Origin: an uncultured Siphonobacter sp.
GTDB lineage: Bacteria; Bacteroidota; Bacteroidia; Cytophagales; Spirosomataceae
Assembly (NCBI GenBank): GCA_913775095.1
Contig: CAJYIW010000025.1
Location: forward strand, 19,792-83,791
DNA length: 64,000 bases
Direction of reading: 5' to 3'
Numbering within the stretch: position 1 is the stretch's first letter; each line of letters opens with the position of its first letter. The translations under genes were made by a program, and so were the position numbers. The notes under the pieces were generated by a model. The model was not told the origin of the DNA. It did not search any database and was given only the letters and a program-made list of their open reading frames with translations. This document shows, piece by piece, positions 36,874 to 46,864 of this stretch.

Positions 36874-39420
36874 CTATTTCCAGCCGGGCTCCCAGACTAC
36901 ATTCGTATAATAAAACCCGCCAATCCCCGGCCCGCCGATGAACGTATCATACGATCGGTTCGTGAGATTGGTCCCTCCGGCTTTCAGCAAAAGTCCCAGC
37001 CGGGGAAGCTGGTAACTAAGCTGGGCGTCTAGGGTATGAATCGCGGCTACTGTTCCCGAGGCCAGTTCAGACTGCCAGAGAAAAGCACTCTGAAATTTAT
37101 AACTGACCGAAAAGCCTATACCCGACCAGAGGTTTGCGTTGGAGGCACTGACGTTGGTAATCCATCTCGGTGTATTGAAGGCACTTTCCAGTCCATCCCC
37201 GTTTTCGGCCCGGTCCAGACGGGCGAAAGATGCATTGCCCGCCAACGACCAGTGGGCAGTTAAACTGTACCGCAGGGCTGCACTGGCCCCGTAATTATAC
37301 ACCCGACTTTGCGAATTCGTCCAGAGTCGATACCGATCCTGCGTAGTTGAGCTGGACAAGTAATAGCCCAGTGAATCGGCATTAGTACCGCGTGGAATAT
37401 TGGCATTGACCTGAGCCATGAAATTCCGATAAGCTGTGTAATAAAATTCGCCATCCACGTAGAGCCGTTGCTTCAGCCATAAGCCCTTATAGCCTATCTC
37501 AAAGCTATGGACCTGTTCGGGTTTCAGGTAGGTATAAGGGCTTTTTCGCAGCTGGCCTTTGTTCTTTTCAATCGCCTGAGGAGTCGTTAGTCCATTATTA
37601 TTGACATCGGTATTAATGGCCGCCTGAAACGCATCGATGGACGTTCGCAGGTAAGCCCGTTCGAAAATGTTTTGGGACATAATGGGTAACCCTCCTACCC
37701 TTTTTACGCCCCCTGAAATCACGTTCGAAAAGGCTTCAAACAGAGACGGAAAGCGATAGCCATTCTGATACGAAAGACGGAAGTTGTGGAGTTCAGTTGG
37801 GCTATATACCGCTGCCACGCGGGGATTTAACCGGGCGGTGAAATAACTGTTTTTATCTGCCCGAAGTGAAGCCGTTACTTTTAACTGATCATCGAAAAAG
37901 CCCCGGGCCGCCTGAAGAAAAGCTCCCTGCTTGCCGTAGATTAGGTTTTGTCCGGGTCTGGTAGGATTAACGAAATAGTTACCATCAGGATACACCACAT
38001 AACGACGAAAGTCAAAGCCAACTAACAAATCAATTCCTGTTTGCTCACGGAAATTTTTCCAGTGTTCTTTCGTCGGCTGAACCTGTCCTTCGGCGTGATA
38101 CATCCAGGATTTTACCTGCAACGCCGCTCCCGTATCCCAGTTATTGAGGTGTCGCAATCGTTCGATTAACGCATCGTAGAACTGCGTTCCCGGCACCGGA
38201 CGCCCCTGATCGGCGGTTTTACGGGCTTGTTGTAAAGCATTGGTCCCGGAAACATCGGTTGCCCGTAAGGTATTAAATGCATTGGTAAAATCTGAAAACC
38301 ACTGGTTATCAGGCTTGAAGGAACGGTCGATATTCTCGGCCATGGAGCGGATGTTATAGGAAGAGCCCGTATTTTCGCTCGAACGATACAAACGTAACTG
38401 GACCGAAGGCGAACGCAGGGTTACACTGTGTTGATCGAGGCGGTAATCTTCCAGCCGAAAACGGTTGGTCCGCTGGTAGACGTTATTCAGCGTAGCTCCC
38501 TGGTAGGTGTAGATGAGTTCCGTAGTCGGAGTAATCCGGTAATGCAGCGATACATCCCCCCGCAGGTTCATCAGGGTATAATCCGTAGCTTCGGCTTCGT
38601 AGTAACCCGTGCGGGCCACGACGTAATTCCTTCCTCCCAATCGCAAAGTCCGGCGGTTCGCGGCTTCGTTCCCATAACTACTAACAGGATCTAAAGCGGG
38701 ATTATCCAGGCCAGACAGCCCCAGAGAGCTATTTACATTTGGACTCAAATCCTGCCGATTGGCGGCAATCCAGTCATACCCCCGCTGGTACACCAGATTT
38801 ACTTTAAAGGCAAATCTGTTTTTGAACGCCTGAGCGTACCGCAGACTGGTTTCGGAAAAAAGTTTGGCTGACGCCGCCGATTCTCCAATGTGATTGATTC
38901 CCGTTTTCTGAGCAATACTAAATTCCTGGGAATCAAATGGATTGCGGGTGATGATGTTCACCAGACCATTCAGGGCATTCATGCCGTACAAAGCCGAAGC
39001 TACGCCCGGCACTACCTCTACCTGCTGAATATCCAGATCGGAAGGAGCCAGAGCACTGGCCATGGAAGCCCCAATGTGCGGAGCCTGATTATCCCGACCG
39101 TCCACCAACTGCACAAAACGAACATTAGTGGTAGTGGCAAAGCCCCGGGTGTTATACACCTTGAAGCCCAGGCTCGGCGTAAGAATCTGAATGCCTTTCA
39201 GATTCTCAATGGCATCAAAATAGGAAGGCTGAGCAGACTGGCGAATCCGGCGGGCATCCAGCATTTCAATACTTACGGGCGACTTCAGAATGGATTCCGG
39301 CAATCGGGAAGCCGAGATCACTACCTCCCCCAACTCACGGGAACGGATCGAATCCCGGCGGGGAATGGTGTCATTCGCAACCGTGAGTAAGGTTACATAC
39401 AGAAACGTAAAAGTGAGCAT
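36874..39420 (-). CDS. TonB-dependent receptor
   Basis: An 848-residue outer-membrane receptor. The N-terminal hydrophobic stretch (MLTFTFLYVTLLTVAND) is a short signal peptide. A TonB-box-like sequence (LGEVVISASRLPES) precedes the plug (about 35-160, IENLKGIQILTPSLGFKVYNTRGF and VVPGVASALYGMNALNGLVNIIT), followed by the barrel. It lacks a CarboxypepD_reg domain, unlike the other TonB receptors here, and resembles siderophore or vitamin receptors. No SusD or DUF4249 partner is adjacent. The ligand is unknown. The barrel ends with a Trp-Lys rather than the usual aromatic end. Confidence 0.88.
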   Translation of the reverse strand: MLTFTFLYVTLLTVANDTIPRRDSIRSRELGEVVISASRLPESILKSPVSIEMLDARRIRQSAQPSYFDAIENLKGIQILTPSLGFKVYNTRGFATTTNVRFVQLVDGRDNQAPHIGASMASALAPSDLDIQQVEVVPGVASALYGMNALNGLVNIITRNPFDSQEFSIAQKTGINHIGESAASAKLFSETSLRYAQAFKNRFAFKVNLVYQRGYDWIAANRQDLSPNVNSSLGLSGLDNPALDPVSSYGNEAANRRTLRLGGRNYVVARTGYYEAEATDYTLMNLRGDVSLHYRITPTTELIYTYQGATLNNVYQRTNRFRLEDYRLDQHSVTLRSPSVQLRLYRSSENTGSSYNIRSMAENIDRSFKPDNQWFSDFTNAFNTLRATDVSGTNALQQARKTADQGRPVPGTQFYDALIERLRHLNNWDTGAALQVKSWMYHAEGQVQPTKEHWKNFREQTGIDLLVGFDFRRYVVYPDGNYFVNPTRPGQNLIYGKQGAFLQAARGFFDDQLKVTASLRADKNSYFTARLNPRVAAVYSPTELHNFRLSYQNGYRFPSLFEAFSNVISGGVKRVGGLPIMSQNIFERAYLRTSIDAFQAAINTDVNNNGLTTPQAIEKNKGQLRKSPYTYLKPEQVHSFEIGYKGLWLKQRLYVDGEFYYTAYRNFMAQVNANIPRGTNADSLGYYLSSSTTQDRYRLWTNSQSRVYNYGASAALRYSLTAHWSLAGNASFARLDRAENGDGLESAFNTPRWITNVSASNANLWSGIGFSVSYKFQSAFLWQSELASGTVAAIHTLDAQLSYQLPRLGLLLKAGGTNLTNRSYDTFIGGPGIGGFYYTNVVWEPGWK

Positions 39421-39714
39421 AGTTTCGGTTTCAAACGCGGATGAACGAACGCATCGTTATGTTTTACAAAATATAACGATAAATGAAACCGATTTGTTAA
39501 TGGAGAGAGCGTATGAAAATCAAAGAGACGGGAAAGCTCAGACCGTTTTTTAGAAAAGCGTACCCATTATCTTCCTCCGTCCGATTCAAAAACAGTCGAA
39601 TGCAGAAAGATACAGGGGTTGTAAAGCCTTACTTCCCTAAAATGAACGGGGCTTTGCAGCGTAAGCTACTCCTGAGAGTAAACTTTGCATACCTGACCAG
39701 CCCCGTCGAGATCT

Positions 39715-39875
39715 TTATTCACTTTTCAGCGTTTTGACGGGGTTTAATAAGGCCGCTTTAATGCCCTGAATACTAACCAAACAACCACCAACGCCAGTTC
39801 AATCACATTAATCACTGAAAAAATTTTATGGCGACTCAGGTTGCGTCCTGCCGTTTTGAGATGGTTGATAAACAT
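39715..39875 (-). pseudogene. internally deleted MacB/FtsX-type ABC permease remnant
   Basis: Read on the minus strand from ATG 39875, the frame gives MFINHLKTAGRNLSRHKIF then SVINV, the standard N-terminus of Bacteroidota MacB-like permeases. After about 35 codons, a different frame continues as LVSIQGIKAALLNPVKTLKSE-stop (stop 39715-39717), the standard C-terminus of the same family (IKAAxxNPVKxLRxE). Several hundred residues between the two ends are missing, and the ends are joined out of frame. This is therefore a fossil of a full permease gene with a large internal deletion. Confidence 0.8.
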
Positions 39876-39984
39876 GATGTAGTTGTTTTAACTTGCGTGA
39901 CCGACTTAGCTGTACTTTTTGAGACCCATTACAGACTGTTAACATTTACAATCGTTGTGATTTAATGATCAGTCCCGTCTGTCC

Positions 39985-40165
39985 TCTCGAATGAGACCTT
40001 CGGAAGAATGGGACGGCTTTGAGGGTAGTCTATTTTCTTCAGGGCCTTCGTACGTTCGCAAGCGGAAGAAGGGCCTTCGCTTCGCTCGGGATGACAAATC
40101 GAGGTGTAGGGAGTTCTCCTGTCTGTCATTTCGAACGTAGTGAGAGATCTTCTGTAGGAATGAGT
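39985..40165. repeat. dispersed repeat block, partly inverted
   Basis: AGGGCCTTCG occurs at 40041-40050 and GGGCCTTCGC at 40071-40080. The segment ending CGGGATGACA (about 40071-40096) is inverted relative to TGTCATTTCGAACG (about 40124-40137). ATGAGACCTTCGGAAGAATG at 39991-40010 looks like another degenerate copy. This sequence style (TCGCTTCGCTCGGGATGACA) is common as an intergenic repeat in Bacteroidota genomes. Confidence 0.65.
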
Positions 40166-40680
40166 AACACAGTCTGGCTCCTGCAGTCAGAAATGGTTAC
40201 ATGTCGATGTAAGTAATTTTCTTCGCTATGCTCTAAATGACTATAGAGGTAACCGTAGCGGTGTATGAGTACTAATCCATTTCTTCAGTTGGTGTAATGC
40301 TACAGAAACAGGCTAGCGAACTGAATAGATGAGTAGAAATACCTTCCTGGAAAAGTATCTGTCGCCAAACCAGTCAATAGCCTGCTTCTATTTCATCTTA
40401 ACTGATAATTCCGCTATTAACTCCTGTTAAAATATTGTATATCTTATTCTGCAACTATATCAAAATAAAATTCATGTCTTTATTAGTTTAACAGTCATAT
40501 GTTTTATAAAGCAGTCTGCCAGCATTTACTTCATTTCTCAATAGCATTTTAAGTTAAGGTTTATTTACTTCTTCGTATAAATCTTCATAAAACCATAACC
40601 AGAGGTCTGTTCCCTGAGGGCAGCACCCGGCTTTAATTTGCGGACATTTTCCCCTTTTATCCACTTTCTTCCTAACACGT

Positions 40681-43600
40681 ATGCGAACAATACTACCTAT
40701 GAAGGAGTCGCCGTATATTACTATACGTTTGATAGTCCTGATTCTTTTGTGCCTGGGCGGTCTGAACAGTTTTGCCCAAACCCTAACCGGACAGGTAACG
40801 GCCCGGACCGACGGCAAGCCCATTCCCGGCGTTACGGTTCGTATTAAAAACAGCACCCGTGGTACCAACACCGACGGAGACGGGAAATATCGCCTGACGA
40901 CGGCTCCGGGTGACAGCGTATTAATTTTCTCCTTCATCGGCTTTGCTCCAAAAGAGGAATCCATTGGAGCCCGCAGCGAGATCAATACCGTTTTGAGTGA
41001 AGATCAGCAACAACTGGATGAGGTCGTGGTAACGGCTCTGGGCGTCAAGCGGGAAGAACGGTCGCTGGGGTATGCCGTTCAGAAAGTGAGCGGAACGGCC
41101 CTGCAAACCGTTAAAGGAGTTAACGTAGCGACGTCGTTAACGGGCCGGGTGTCAGGATTGTACGTACAAAACAGCACCGAATTTAATCAGGCTCCTACGC
41201 TTTCCCTTCGCGGGGAAAACCCGCTGCTGGTGATCGACGGTGTTCCCTACGGAAACATGAACCTGAGTAACATTCCCCAGGACGATATCGAAAGCATTGA
41301 CGTGCTGAAAGGTCCCACGGCGGCGGCCTTATACGGTTCTCGCGGGGGCAGCGGTGCCATCATCGTTACCACAAAAAGAGGCGGTGCGAATAAAGGTTTT
41401 ACGGTAACGTTCAACTCCAACAACATGGTGAATGCCGGGTTCCTGATGCTGCCCGAAGTGCAGAGCAGTTACAGTGCCGGTCTGGGCGGTACGTACAGTG
41501 CGACGGATTACGTCTGGGGAGCGAAACTCGATATGGGCCTGAAAGCGGATCAGTGGAATCCAGAGACCAAGCAGATGGAAAACATGGAGCTGACCTCCCG
41601 GGGAAAGCATAACTTCCGGGATTTTCTGGTGCCGGGCCTCATCACCAACAATAACATCAGCATTGCTCAGACCGGAGAAAACGGTAGTTTCCGGGCCTCT
41701 TTCAACCACATTTATAACAAAGGCCAGTATCCCAACCTGAAGTCAAACGCCTTTAACTTTACGGTGGGTGATGAAGTGAAGGTAGGCGAGAAATTTACCC
41801 TGTCCAGCCAGATTGGTCTGAACCGCAAAACGGCTCCTCAAATCACCGGAGCGGGTTACGGTGACCAGGGCTATATGTACCAGATTCTGATGTGGACGGG
41901 TCCTGAATACGATCTGAGCAAATACCGCGATTACTGGCTGGTGCCCAATGAGCAACAGAACTGGCATTATTCGGCCTGGTACGATAACCCGTATCTGATC
42001 GCTTACGAAAAACTCAATGCGATTCAGCAAAACAAAATGAACGCCAACCTGACGGCGAGTTATCATCTTTTCCGGGGTGCCAAACTGATCGTTCGTCCGG
42101 GTTTTGACTGGTATCAGAACGATGAAACCCGTCGGAACCCCATCAATATTCTCTCGACGCGTGGCTGGGATGCGGCGGGTCTGTACGCAATCAATAAAAA
42201 AACGGGCTGGAGTTTCAACGGCGACGCCTTACTGACGTATAACACCTCAGTCGGTGCGTGGGGGATCGATGCGTTGGCGGGGGGAACCATTTACAGCTAC
42301 AACAACAATGAGTTATACAGTTCTACCCGCGGCGGGCTGGTCGTACCGGGCTATTATTCGCTGAATAACTCCGTGGAGCGTCCGAACGTCAGCGTGAATC
42401 CCTTGTCCAGTTCGCCCTATGGTGCCAAGCAGGTCAACAGTCTGTACGGGAAGTTAACCCTTTCCTACCTGAATGGCATTTTCGTGGACGTAACGGGCCG
42501 GAATGACTGGAGTTCCACCATGCCCGTTAGCTCACGTTCGTATTTCTATCCTTCCATAGGCGGGAGCGTGGTATTAAGTGAATTTATCAAAAACCTGCCC
42601 GGCTGGATGGATTTCTGGAAAGTCCGCGGTTCATGGACCTTATCGAAAACGGATTTGGGCGTGTATGCCACCAACCAGAATTATTCCACCACGACGGCTG
42701 ACTGGGACGGGCTGAATTCGGCCAATTACCCCACCACCATCCGCAGTGCGTCGATTTTACCCGAAACGAACCGTACCTGGGAAATCGGGATGGCGGCGTA
42801 TTTCCTCAACAAACGCCTGAAATTTGACGCGGCGTATTTCAACAAGTATAACTACAACATCCAGACGAGTGCGAACATTTCTTCCGCGTCCGGCTTTTAC
42901 ACGACGCTGATTAATACTGATCAGACCTACGTTCGTCGCGGGGTGGAGTTAAGTCTGGAGTCATCGATTATCAAGAAAAATAACCTGCAGTGGGACGTAA
43001 CGGCGAACTGGTCCTTCAACCACCGGTATTTCAAATCGCTCGATCCCGTATATTCCGCCGATAACGCCTGGACCCAAGTGAACGGCCGGGTGGATACCTA
43101 CACGGGACGCACCTGGTTGCGGGATCCTTCGGGGCAGCTTATTCACCGGGCCAATGGCATGCCGCTGGCCAGTGATTACAATTACCTCTATGGCTACACC
43201 GATCCTAAATTCATCTGGGGTCTGGCCAATACCATCCGCTGGAATCAGCTCCAGTTTGGGCTGAGCTTCGATGGTCGCGTCGGAGGCTTGCTCAATAACT
43301 ACACGGCTTACAAAATGTGGGATACGGGCTCTCACCCCGACACGGATAATCAGTGGCGTTACGACGAAGTGGTAAACGGCAAGAAATCCTTCGTGAGCAA
43401 TGGAGTAGTGGTAACGTCCGGAAGCGTGACTTACGATACCTACGGTAATATCACCAGCGATACGCGGCAATACGCGGCGAATGAAACGCGGGTTTCGTAT
43501 CAGGATTACGCCCGGAGTTACGGCGATGGTACCCGCGGAGCCAAGAATGCTACTTTCCTGAAGCTACGGGAGATTTCGATTGGCTATAACCTGCCCACTG

Positions 43601-43770
43601 CGGTGGCTCAACGCATCGGTGCCCGTTCCGCTACGCTTTCATTAACGGGTCAGAACGTGTGGATGTGGACGAAATCGTTCCGCTACGCCGATCCCGACAA
43701 AGCGGATGATACGCAGTTGACTTCTCCGTCCGTCCGTTACCTCGGAGCCAACCTGCAGGTAACCTTCTAA
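40681..43770 (+). CDS. SusC/RagA-family TonB-linked outer-membrane protein
   Basis: A 1029-residue SusC-type transporter. The ATG at 40699 (MKESPYITIRLIVLILLC) may be the true start, giving a signal peptide ending in SFAQ; 40681 is the longest possible. A CarboxypepD_reg domain (about 35-115, LTGQVTARTDGKPIPGVTV), TonB box (LDEVVVTALGVKRE), plug (NPLLVIDGVPYG, IDVLKGPTAAALYGSRGGSGAI) and barrel follow. It pairs with the SusD gene directly downstream and imports an oligomer bound by SusD. No glycosidase is adjacent, so the substrate could be sugar or peptide. Confidence 0.95.
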   Translation: MRTILPMKESPYITIRLIVLILLCLGGLNSFAQTLTGQVTARTDGKPIPGVTVRIKNSTRGTNTDGDGKYRLTTAPGDSVLIFSFIGFAPKEESIGARSEINTVLSEDQQQLDEVVVTALGVKREERSLGYAVQKVSGTALQTVKGVNVATSLTGRVSGLYVQNSTEFNQAPTLSLRGENPLLVIDGVPYGNMNLSNIPQDDIESIDVLKGPTAAALYGSRGGSGAIIVTTKRGGANKGFTVTFNSNNMVNAGFLMLPEVQSSYSAGLGGTYSATDYVWGAKLDMGLKADQWNPETKQMENMELTSRGKHNFRDFLVPGLITNNNISIAQTGENGSFRASFNHIYNKGQYPNLKSNAFNFTVGDEVKVGEKFTLSSQIGLNRKTAPQITGAGYGDQGYMYQILMWTGPEYDLSKYRDYWLVPNEQQNWHYSAWYDNPYLIAYEKLNAIQQNKMNANLTASYHLFRGAKLIVRPGFDWYQNDETRRNPINILSTRGWDAAGLYAINKKTGWSFNGDALLTYNTSVGAWGIDALAGGTIYSYNNNELYSSTRGGLVVPGYYSLNNSVERPNVSVNPLSSSPYGAKQVNSLYGKLTLSYLNGIFVDVTGRNDWSSTMPVSSRSYFYPSIGGSVVLSEFIKNLPGWMDFWKVRGSWTLSKTDLGVYATNQNYSTTTADWDGLNSANYPTTIRSASILPETNRTWEIGMAAYFLNKRLKFDAAYFNKYNYNIQTSANISSASGFYTTLINTDQTYVRRGVELSLESSIIKKNNLQWDVTANWSFNHRYFKSLDPVYSADNAWTQVNGRVDTYTGRTWLRDPSGQLIHRANGMPLASDYNYLYGYTDPKFIWGLANTIRWNQLQFGLSFDGRVGGLLNNYTAYKMWDTGSHPDTDNQWRYDEVVNGKKSFVSNGVVVTSGSVTYDTYGNITSDTRQYAANETRVSYQDYARSYGDGTRGAKNATFLKLREISIGYNLPTAVAQRIGARSATLSLTGQNVWMWTKSFRYADPDKADDTQLTSPSVRYLGANLQVTF

Positions 43771-43803
43771 GTGTCGTCTGAACCCTTATTTAAAGCATTT
43801 TCG

Positions 43804-45342
43804 ATGAAAAACAGAATCAAATCAATACTACTGACGGGACTGACGCTGAGTGTCTTGACCAGCTGCTCGAAGTTCGAGGAACTGAATACCAATCCCGATG
43901 CCGCCGTAAACGCCACGGCTCCGATGATTGCGACCAACCTGATCCTGAACATTACCGACAACAACATTTCCACGGGGAAAGGTTTTCTGGAGCCCGCCAT
44001 GCTTGGGAAATCGGTATTATACACGGAATTTCCGGAAGATTACCAGTACAATTACCTGGGACGGGCAAATTTCGATGGGCTGGCGGTGCTTACCAACGTC
44101 GAGAAGATGATTGCCTACGCTCCGGAAGGCCCGGAAAAAAACTCGTTTACTGCCCTGGGAAAATTCATTCGGGCCTGGAAGTTCTACAACCTTACCATGC
44201 AGGTTGGGGACATTCCTTACAGCGATGCCCTGAAAGGGGAATCCGACGTGATTGCTCCCAGGTATGACAGCCAGAAAGCCGTGTTTGCAGGCATTCTGAA
44301 GGAACTCGACGAAGCCGATCAGCTTTTTGCTCAGGGAACTGCGTTTCAGGGCGACCCCATTTACAAGGGAGACCCGACGCAATGGCGTAAAATGGTCAAT
44401 ACGTTTGAGTTACAGGTATTACTCAACCTGTATAAGAAGACAGCCGATACCGATTTGCGGGTAACTGAACGTTTCAAAAGCATCGTAGCCACTCGTCCCA
44501 TTTTTCAGAGCAATGCGGATAATTTCCAGCTGGTGTATTCCGATAAGGCGAATCAGCGGTATCCGTTCTATAAACTGGGCAATCCCTCGATTATTTATCC
44601 GATGGTTTCGCAGGTGCCTATTTCTCTGCTCAAGGAGCTACAGGATTATCGATTGTTTTACTACGCAAACCCTTCGTCCGTGCAGGTAGCGGCCGGAAAA
44701 GCAGTGAGTGATTATGCCGCCTACATCGGAACGGACCCAGCCATGGTGTACTCGGACATGACCCGCGTCTATACCTCAAAGGATTATTCGGCCCTCAACA
44801 GTCGCTATACGGAACTGGCTGACTCGGAACCCGTGTATCTGCTGAGTTATTCGATGCTGAAATTCATGCTGGCCGAAGCCACCCTTCGCGGCTGGATCAC
44901 CGGAATCCCGACGGAAACGCATTACAAAGAAGGGATTACGGCGGCGATGAAATTTACAGCCAGTTACACGCCCGACAATGTTCTTTACCACCATAATCGG
45001 GTCATAACCGATGCCTATATCGCGAGTTATGTGTCTTCTGACGCAGTAAAACTAAAAGGCACAACCGAGCAGCAACTCAGCCAGATCATCACCCAGCAAT
45101 ACCTGGGTACGTTCTTGCAGGCTCCGGACAACGTTGCTTTCTACGAAAACCGTCGGACGGGTTACCCCAAATTCCCGATTAACCCGGCTTCTAACAACAA
45201 TACCCCAGCGGATAAATTACCCCTTCGCTGGTTGTATCCACAAAAAGAGCTGGACTATAATACCGATCAGGTGAAAGCTGCCATCAACAGCCAATACGGC
45301 GGAAGTGACGACTTCAACCAACAGATGTGGTTGTTGAAGTAA
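43804..45342 (+). CDS. SusD/RagB-family nutrient-binding lipoprotein
   Basis: The ATG at 43804 gives signal peptide MKNRIKSILLTGLTLSVLTSC with lipobox C21; a GTG-type extension to 43771 is less likely. The 512-residue product is of the SusD_2 (SusD-like) type: CSKFEELNTNPDAAVNATAPM at the mature start, then TPR-like helices (FIRAWKFYNLTMQVGDIPYSDAL) and the C-terminal AFYENRRTGYPKFPI, which is characteristic. It caps the SusC barrel on the cell surface. Its stop is followed by a strong terminator. Confidence 0.94.
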   Translation: MKNRIKSILLTGLTLSVLTSCSKFEELNTNPDAAVNATAPMIATNLILNITDNNISTGKGFLEPAMLGKSVLYTEFPEDYQYNYLGRANFDGLAVLTNVEKMIAYAPEGPEKNSFTALGKFIRAWKFYNLTMQVGDIPYSDALKGESDVIAPRYDSQKAVFAGILKELDEADQLFAQGTAFQGDPIYKGDPTQWRKMVNTFELQVLLNLYKKTADTDLRVTERFKSIVATRPIFQSNADNFQLVYSDKANQRYPFYKLGNPSIIYPMVSQVPISLLKELQDYRLFYYANPSSVQVAAGKAVSDYAAYIGTDPAMVYSDMTRVYTSKDYSALNSRYTELADSEPVYLLSYSMLKFMLAEATLRGWITGIPTETHYKEGITAAMKFTASYTPDNVLYHHNRVITDAYIASYVSSDAVKLKGTTEQQLSQIITQQYLGTFLQAPDNVAFYENRRTGYPKFPINPASNNNTPADKLPLRWLYPQKELDYNTDQVKAAINSQYGGSDDFNQQMWLLK

Positions 45343-45348
45343 TTTGAT

Positions 45349-45401
45349 TTTGAATAAAAAAGAGGCCCATGAACGATTCACGGGCCTCTTTTTTATTCAA
45401 A
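45349..45401. terminator. terminator after SusD
   Basis: Two 25-base arms (45349-45373 and 45377-45401) pair with one mismatch around loop CGA. The GC core is GAGGCCC/GGGCCTC with A6 and T6 flanks. Confidence 0.93.
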
Positions 45402-45538
45402 GTAGAAACGTCCATTGATGGTCTCTGGAGTAGAGGCGGTTTTTAGTTACCTTCCCATGATTCTCATTCCTCAGCGGAGACGCTACCAATTGACGTCTTT
45501 ACATTTCTCTGACAGGGGAAGTAAGACATTGAAATGAC

Positions 45539-45569
45539 AAAGCCCCTCGATGTAGTATCGAGGGGCTTT
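45539..45569. terminator. terminator of the converging phosphatase operon
   Basis: Arms AAAGCCCCTCGAT (45539-45551) and ATCGAGGGGCTTT (45557-45569) with a 5-base loop. It lies 35 bases beyond the stop of the minus-strand phosphatase gene. Confidence 0.9.
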
Positions 45570-45604
45570 TCACTGAAAACAGAAAACCATCAACTGAAAA
45601 CTAA

Positions 45605-46858
45605 TTACCGTTCCACTACCCAGCGATTAACGGTGTTATACTTCCCTTCAATCACCACTTTATAGAAACCCTCGGGAAGTTTGGAAACATCCAGCGTGGC
45701 TTTTTCGGCCGTTACCGGAAGCTGATCCATTAACAGATACTGATCGCTGCCGCCTTTTTCAAAATGATTCGTCAACGCGAGCCAGATTTTCACGTCGCCT
45801 TCCTTCTCAACCGCCTGCCAGGTTAACTTAATCTGCTTGTTTTCCTTTTCAATGGTCGGATGATTGACCGAGATTTTACCGGTTAAGGGAACGCCATCGA
45901 GTTCAAAAGCCCGGTCTTTCGGGAAGATGATGTCGAGGTGACGACCGATCGTTGGCAGGATATCCACAATGGCGGGATAGGCTTTCGTCTCGGCCGACTT
46001 TTTGAAATACCCATTCAGTCCGCTGGCGTTGGTAACCATCCACGTGCTGCGTTCGGCGTCCGATTGCCTTCCGTGATCTTTCCCGTTGGGCTCGCTGCGA
46101 CCGTGGTCGGTGGTAATGAAAAACTGCCACTTCTCGCCCATTTTTTCGCGTTCCTGAATGGCTTTCCACAAACGTCCCATCTGTTCATCCATCAATTTCA
46201 CCGCCTTTGTGAACTGCTCACTGTTGCCGTAGCGGTGGCCCATGTCATCGGTATATTCCAGATACACCCAGGACAAATCCGGGGCGTGGGTTTGAATATA
46301 AGCCGAGGCTTCGTTCACTACTTTTTCATCAATCTGACGAATGTATTCCGATTGATTATCGTGCGGGAAATGGAGGGTATCCAGCTCAAAACCATCGAAA
46401 TGATAATCCATTTCAAAGCGATTGGTCTGGGGCAGGCCTGTGCCAATCAGCTTGGTGCGGTTGTCCAGCCAGGTGGAAAACACAGCCGTTTTTTTATCAG
46501 GATGCGTTTGCTTGAAGAAACGGAAAATGTTCCAGTAGTTATAGTTGGGTTCCTTAATACTGTTATCCCAGACGTTGTGTTTATTCACCCAGGTGCTGGT
46601 TAACAGACTGTTATAACCCACTGCCGAAATCGTTGGCGTTTGCGAGTAACTCTTTTTTTCGCCTCCTACATACGCTTTAGTCATGCCCCCTGCTTTCGCA
46701 ATCGCATCCAGATTAGGCGTTGGAATTTTCCTGAGCTGTTCGTACGAAATGCCGTCTACAATCACAAAAAGGGCTTTATGAGCCCCGGATTGGGCGTAAC
46801 TGGCGGTTAAACTGGCGAGGGTAATCGACGAATACGTAATGAAATGTTTAAAGGTCAT
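45605..46858 (-). CDS. alkaline-phosphatase-superfamily phosphodiesterase/phosphatase, exported
   Basis: A 417-residue enzyme of the nucleotide pyrophosphatase/phosphodiesterase type with signal peptide to about residue 22. Metal and catalytic sites are visible: D35 in FVIVDGISYE, the probable nucleophile T76 in SQTPTISAVGYNSL, D and H in EYTDDMGHRYG, and DHGR in FITTDHGRSEPNG. A C-terminal beta-sandwich (about 320-417) ends the protein. It is the third gene of a probable operon with SusC and SusD upstream, but a TTTGA/TCAAA repeat leader (46865-47005) separates it from SusD. It likely cleaves phosphoesters before or after uptake. Confidence 0.9.
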   Translation of the reverse strand: MTFKHFITYSSITLASLTASYAQSGAHKALFVIVDGISYEQLRKIPTPNLDAIAKAGGMTKAYVGGEKKSYSQTPTISAVGYNSLLTSTWVNKHNVWDNSIKEPNYNYWNIFRFFKQTHPDKKTAVFSTWLDNRTKLIGTGLPQTNRFEMDYHFDGFELDTLHFPHDNQSEYIRQIDEKVVNEASAYIQTHAPDLSWVYLEYTDDMGHRYGNSEQFTKAVKLMDEQMGRLWKAIQEREKMGEKWQFFITTDHGRSEPNGKDHGRQSDAERSTWMVTNASGLNGYFKKSAETKAYPAIVDILPTIGRHLDIIFPKDRAFELDGVPLTGKISVNHPTIEKENKQIKLTWQAVEKEGDVKIWLALTNHFEKGGSDQYLLMDQLPVTAEKATLDVSKLPEGFYKVVIEGKYNTVNRWVVER

Positions 46859-46864
46859 CTATTG

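Larger units (their letters stand above)
39421..40680. other. 1.26-kb gene-poor region
   Basis: This stretch lies between a minus-strand TonB receptor and a plus-strand SusC gene, so both promoters should be at its ends. It contains an ABC permease remnant (39715-39875) and a dispersed-repeat block (about 39985-40165). From 40200 to 40600 it is AT-rich with no gene recognised. Confidence 0.7.

Noticed and set aside
39513..39737. A 74-codon plus-strand frame
   Set aside because: It overlaps the C-terminal part of the ABC permease fossil on the other strand, and its product resembles nothing.
40019..40216. A 65-codon plus-strand frame in the repeat block
   Set aside because: It is made entirely of dispersed repeat sequence and its apparent product (SFERSERSS-type) is a known style of false ORF in such repeats.
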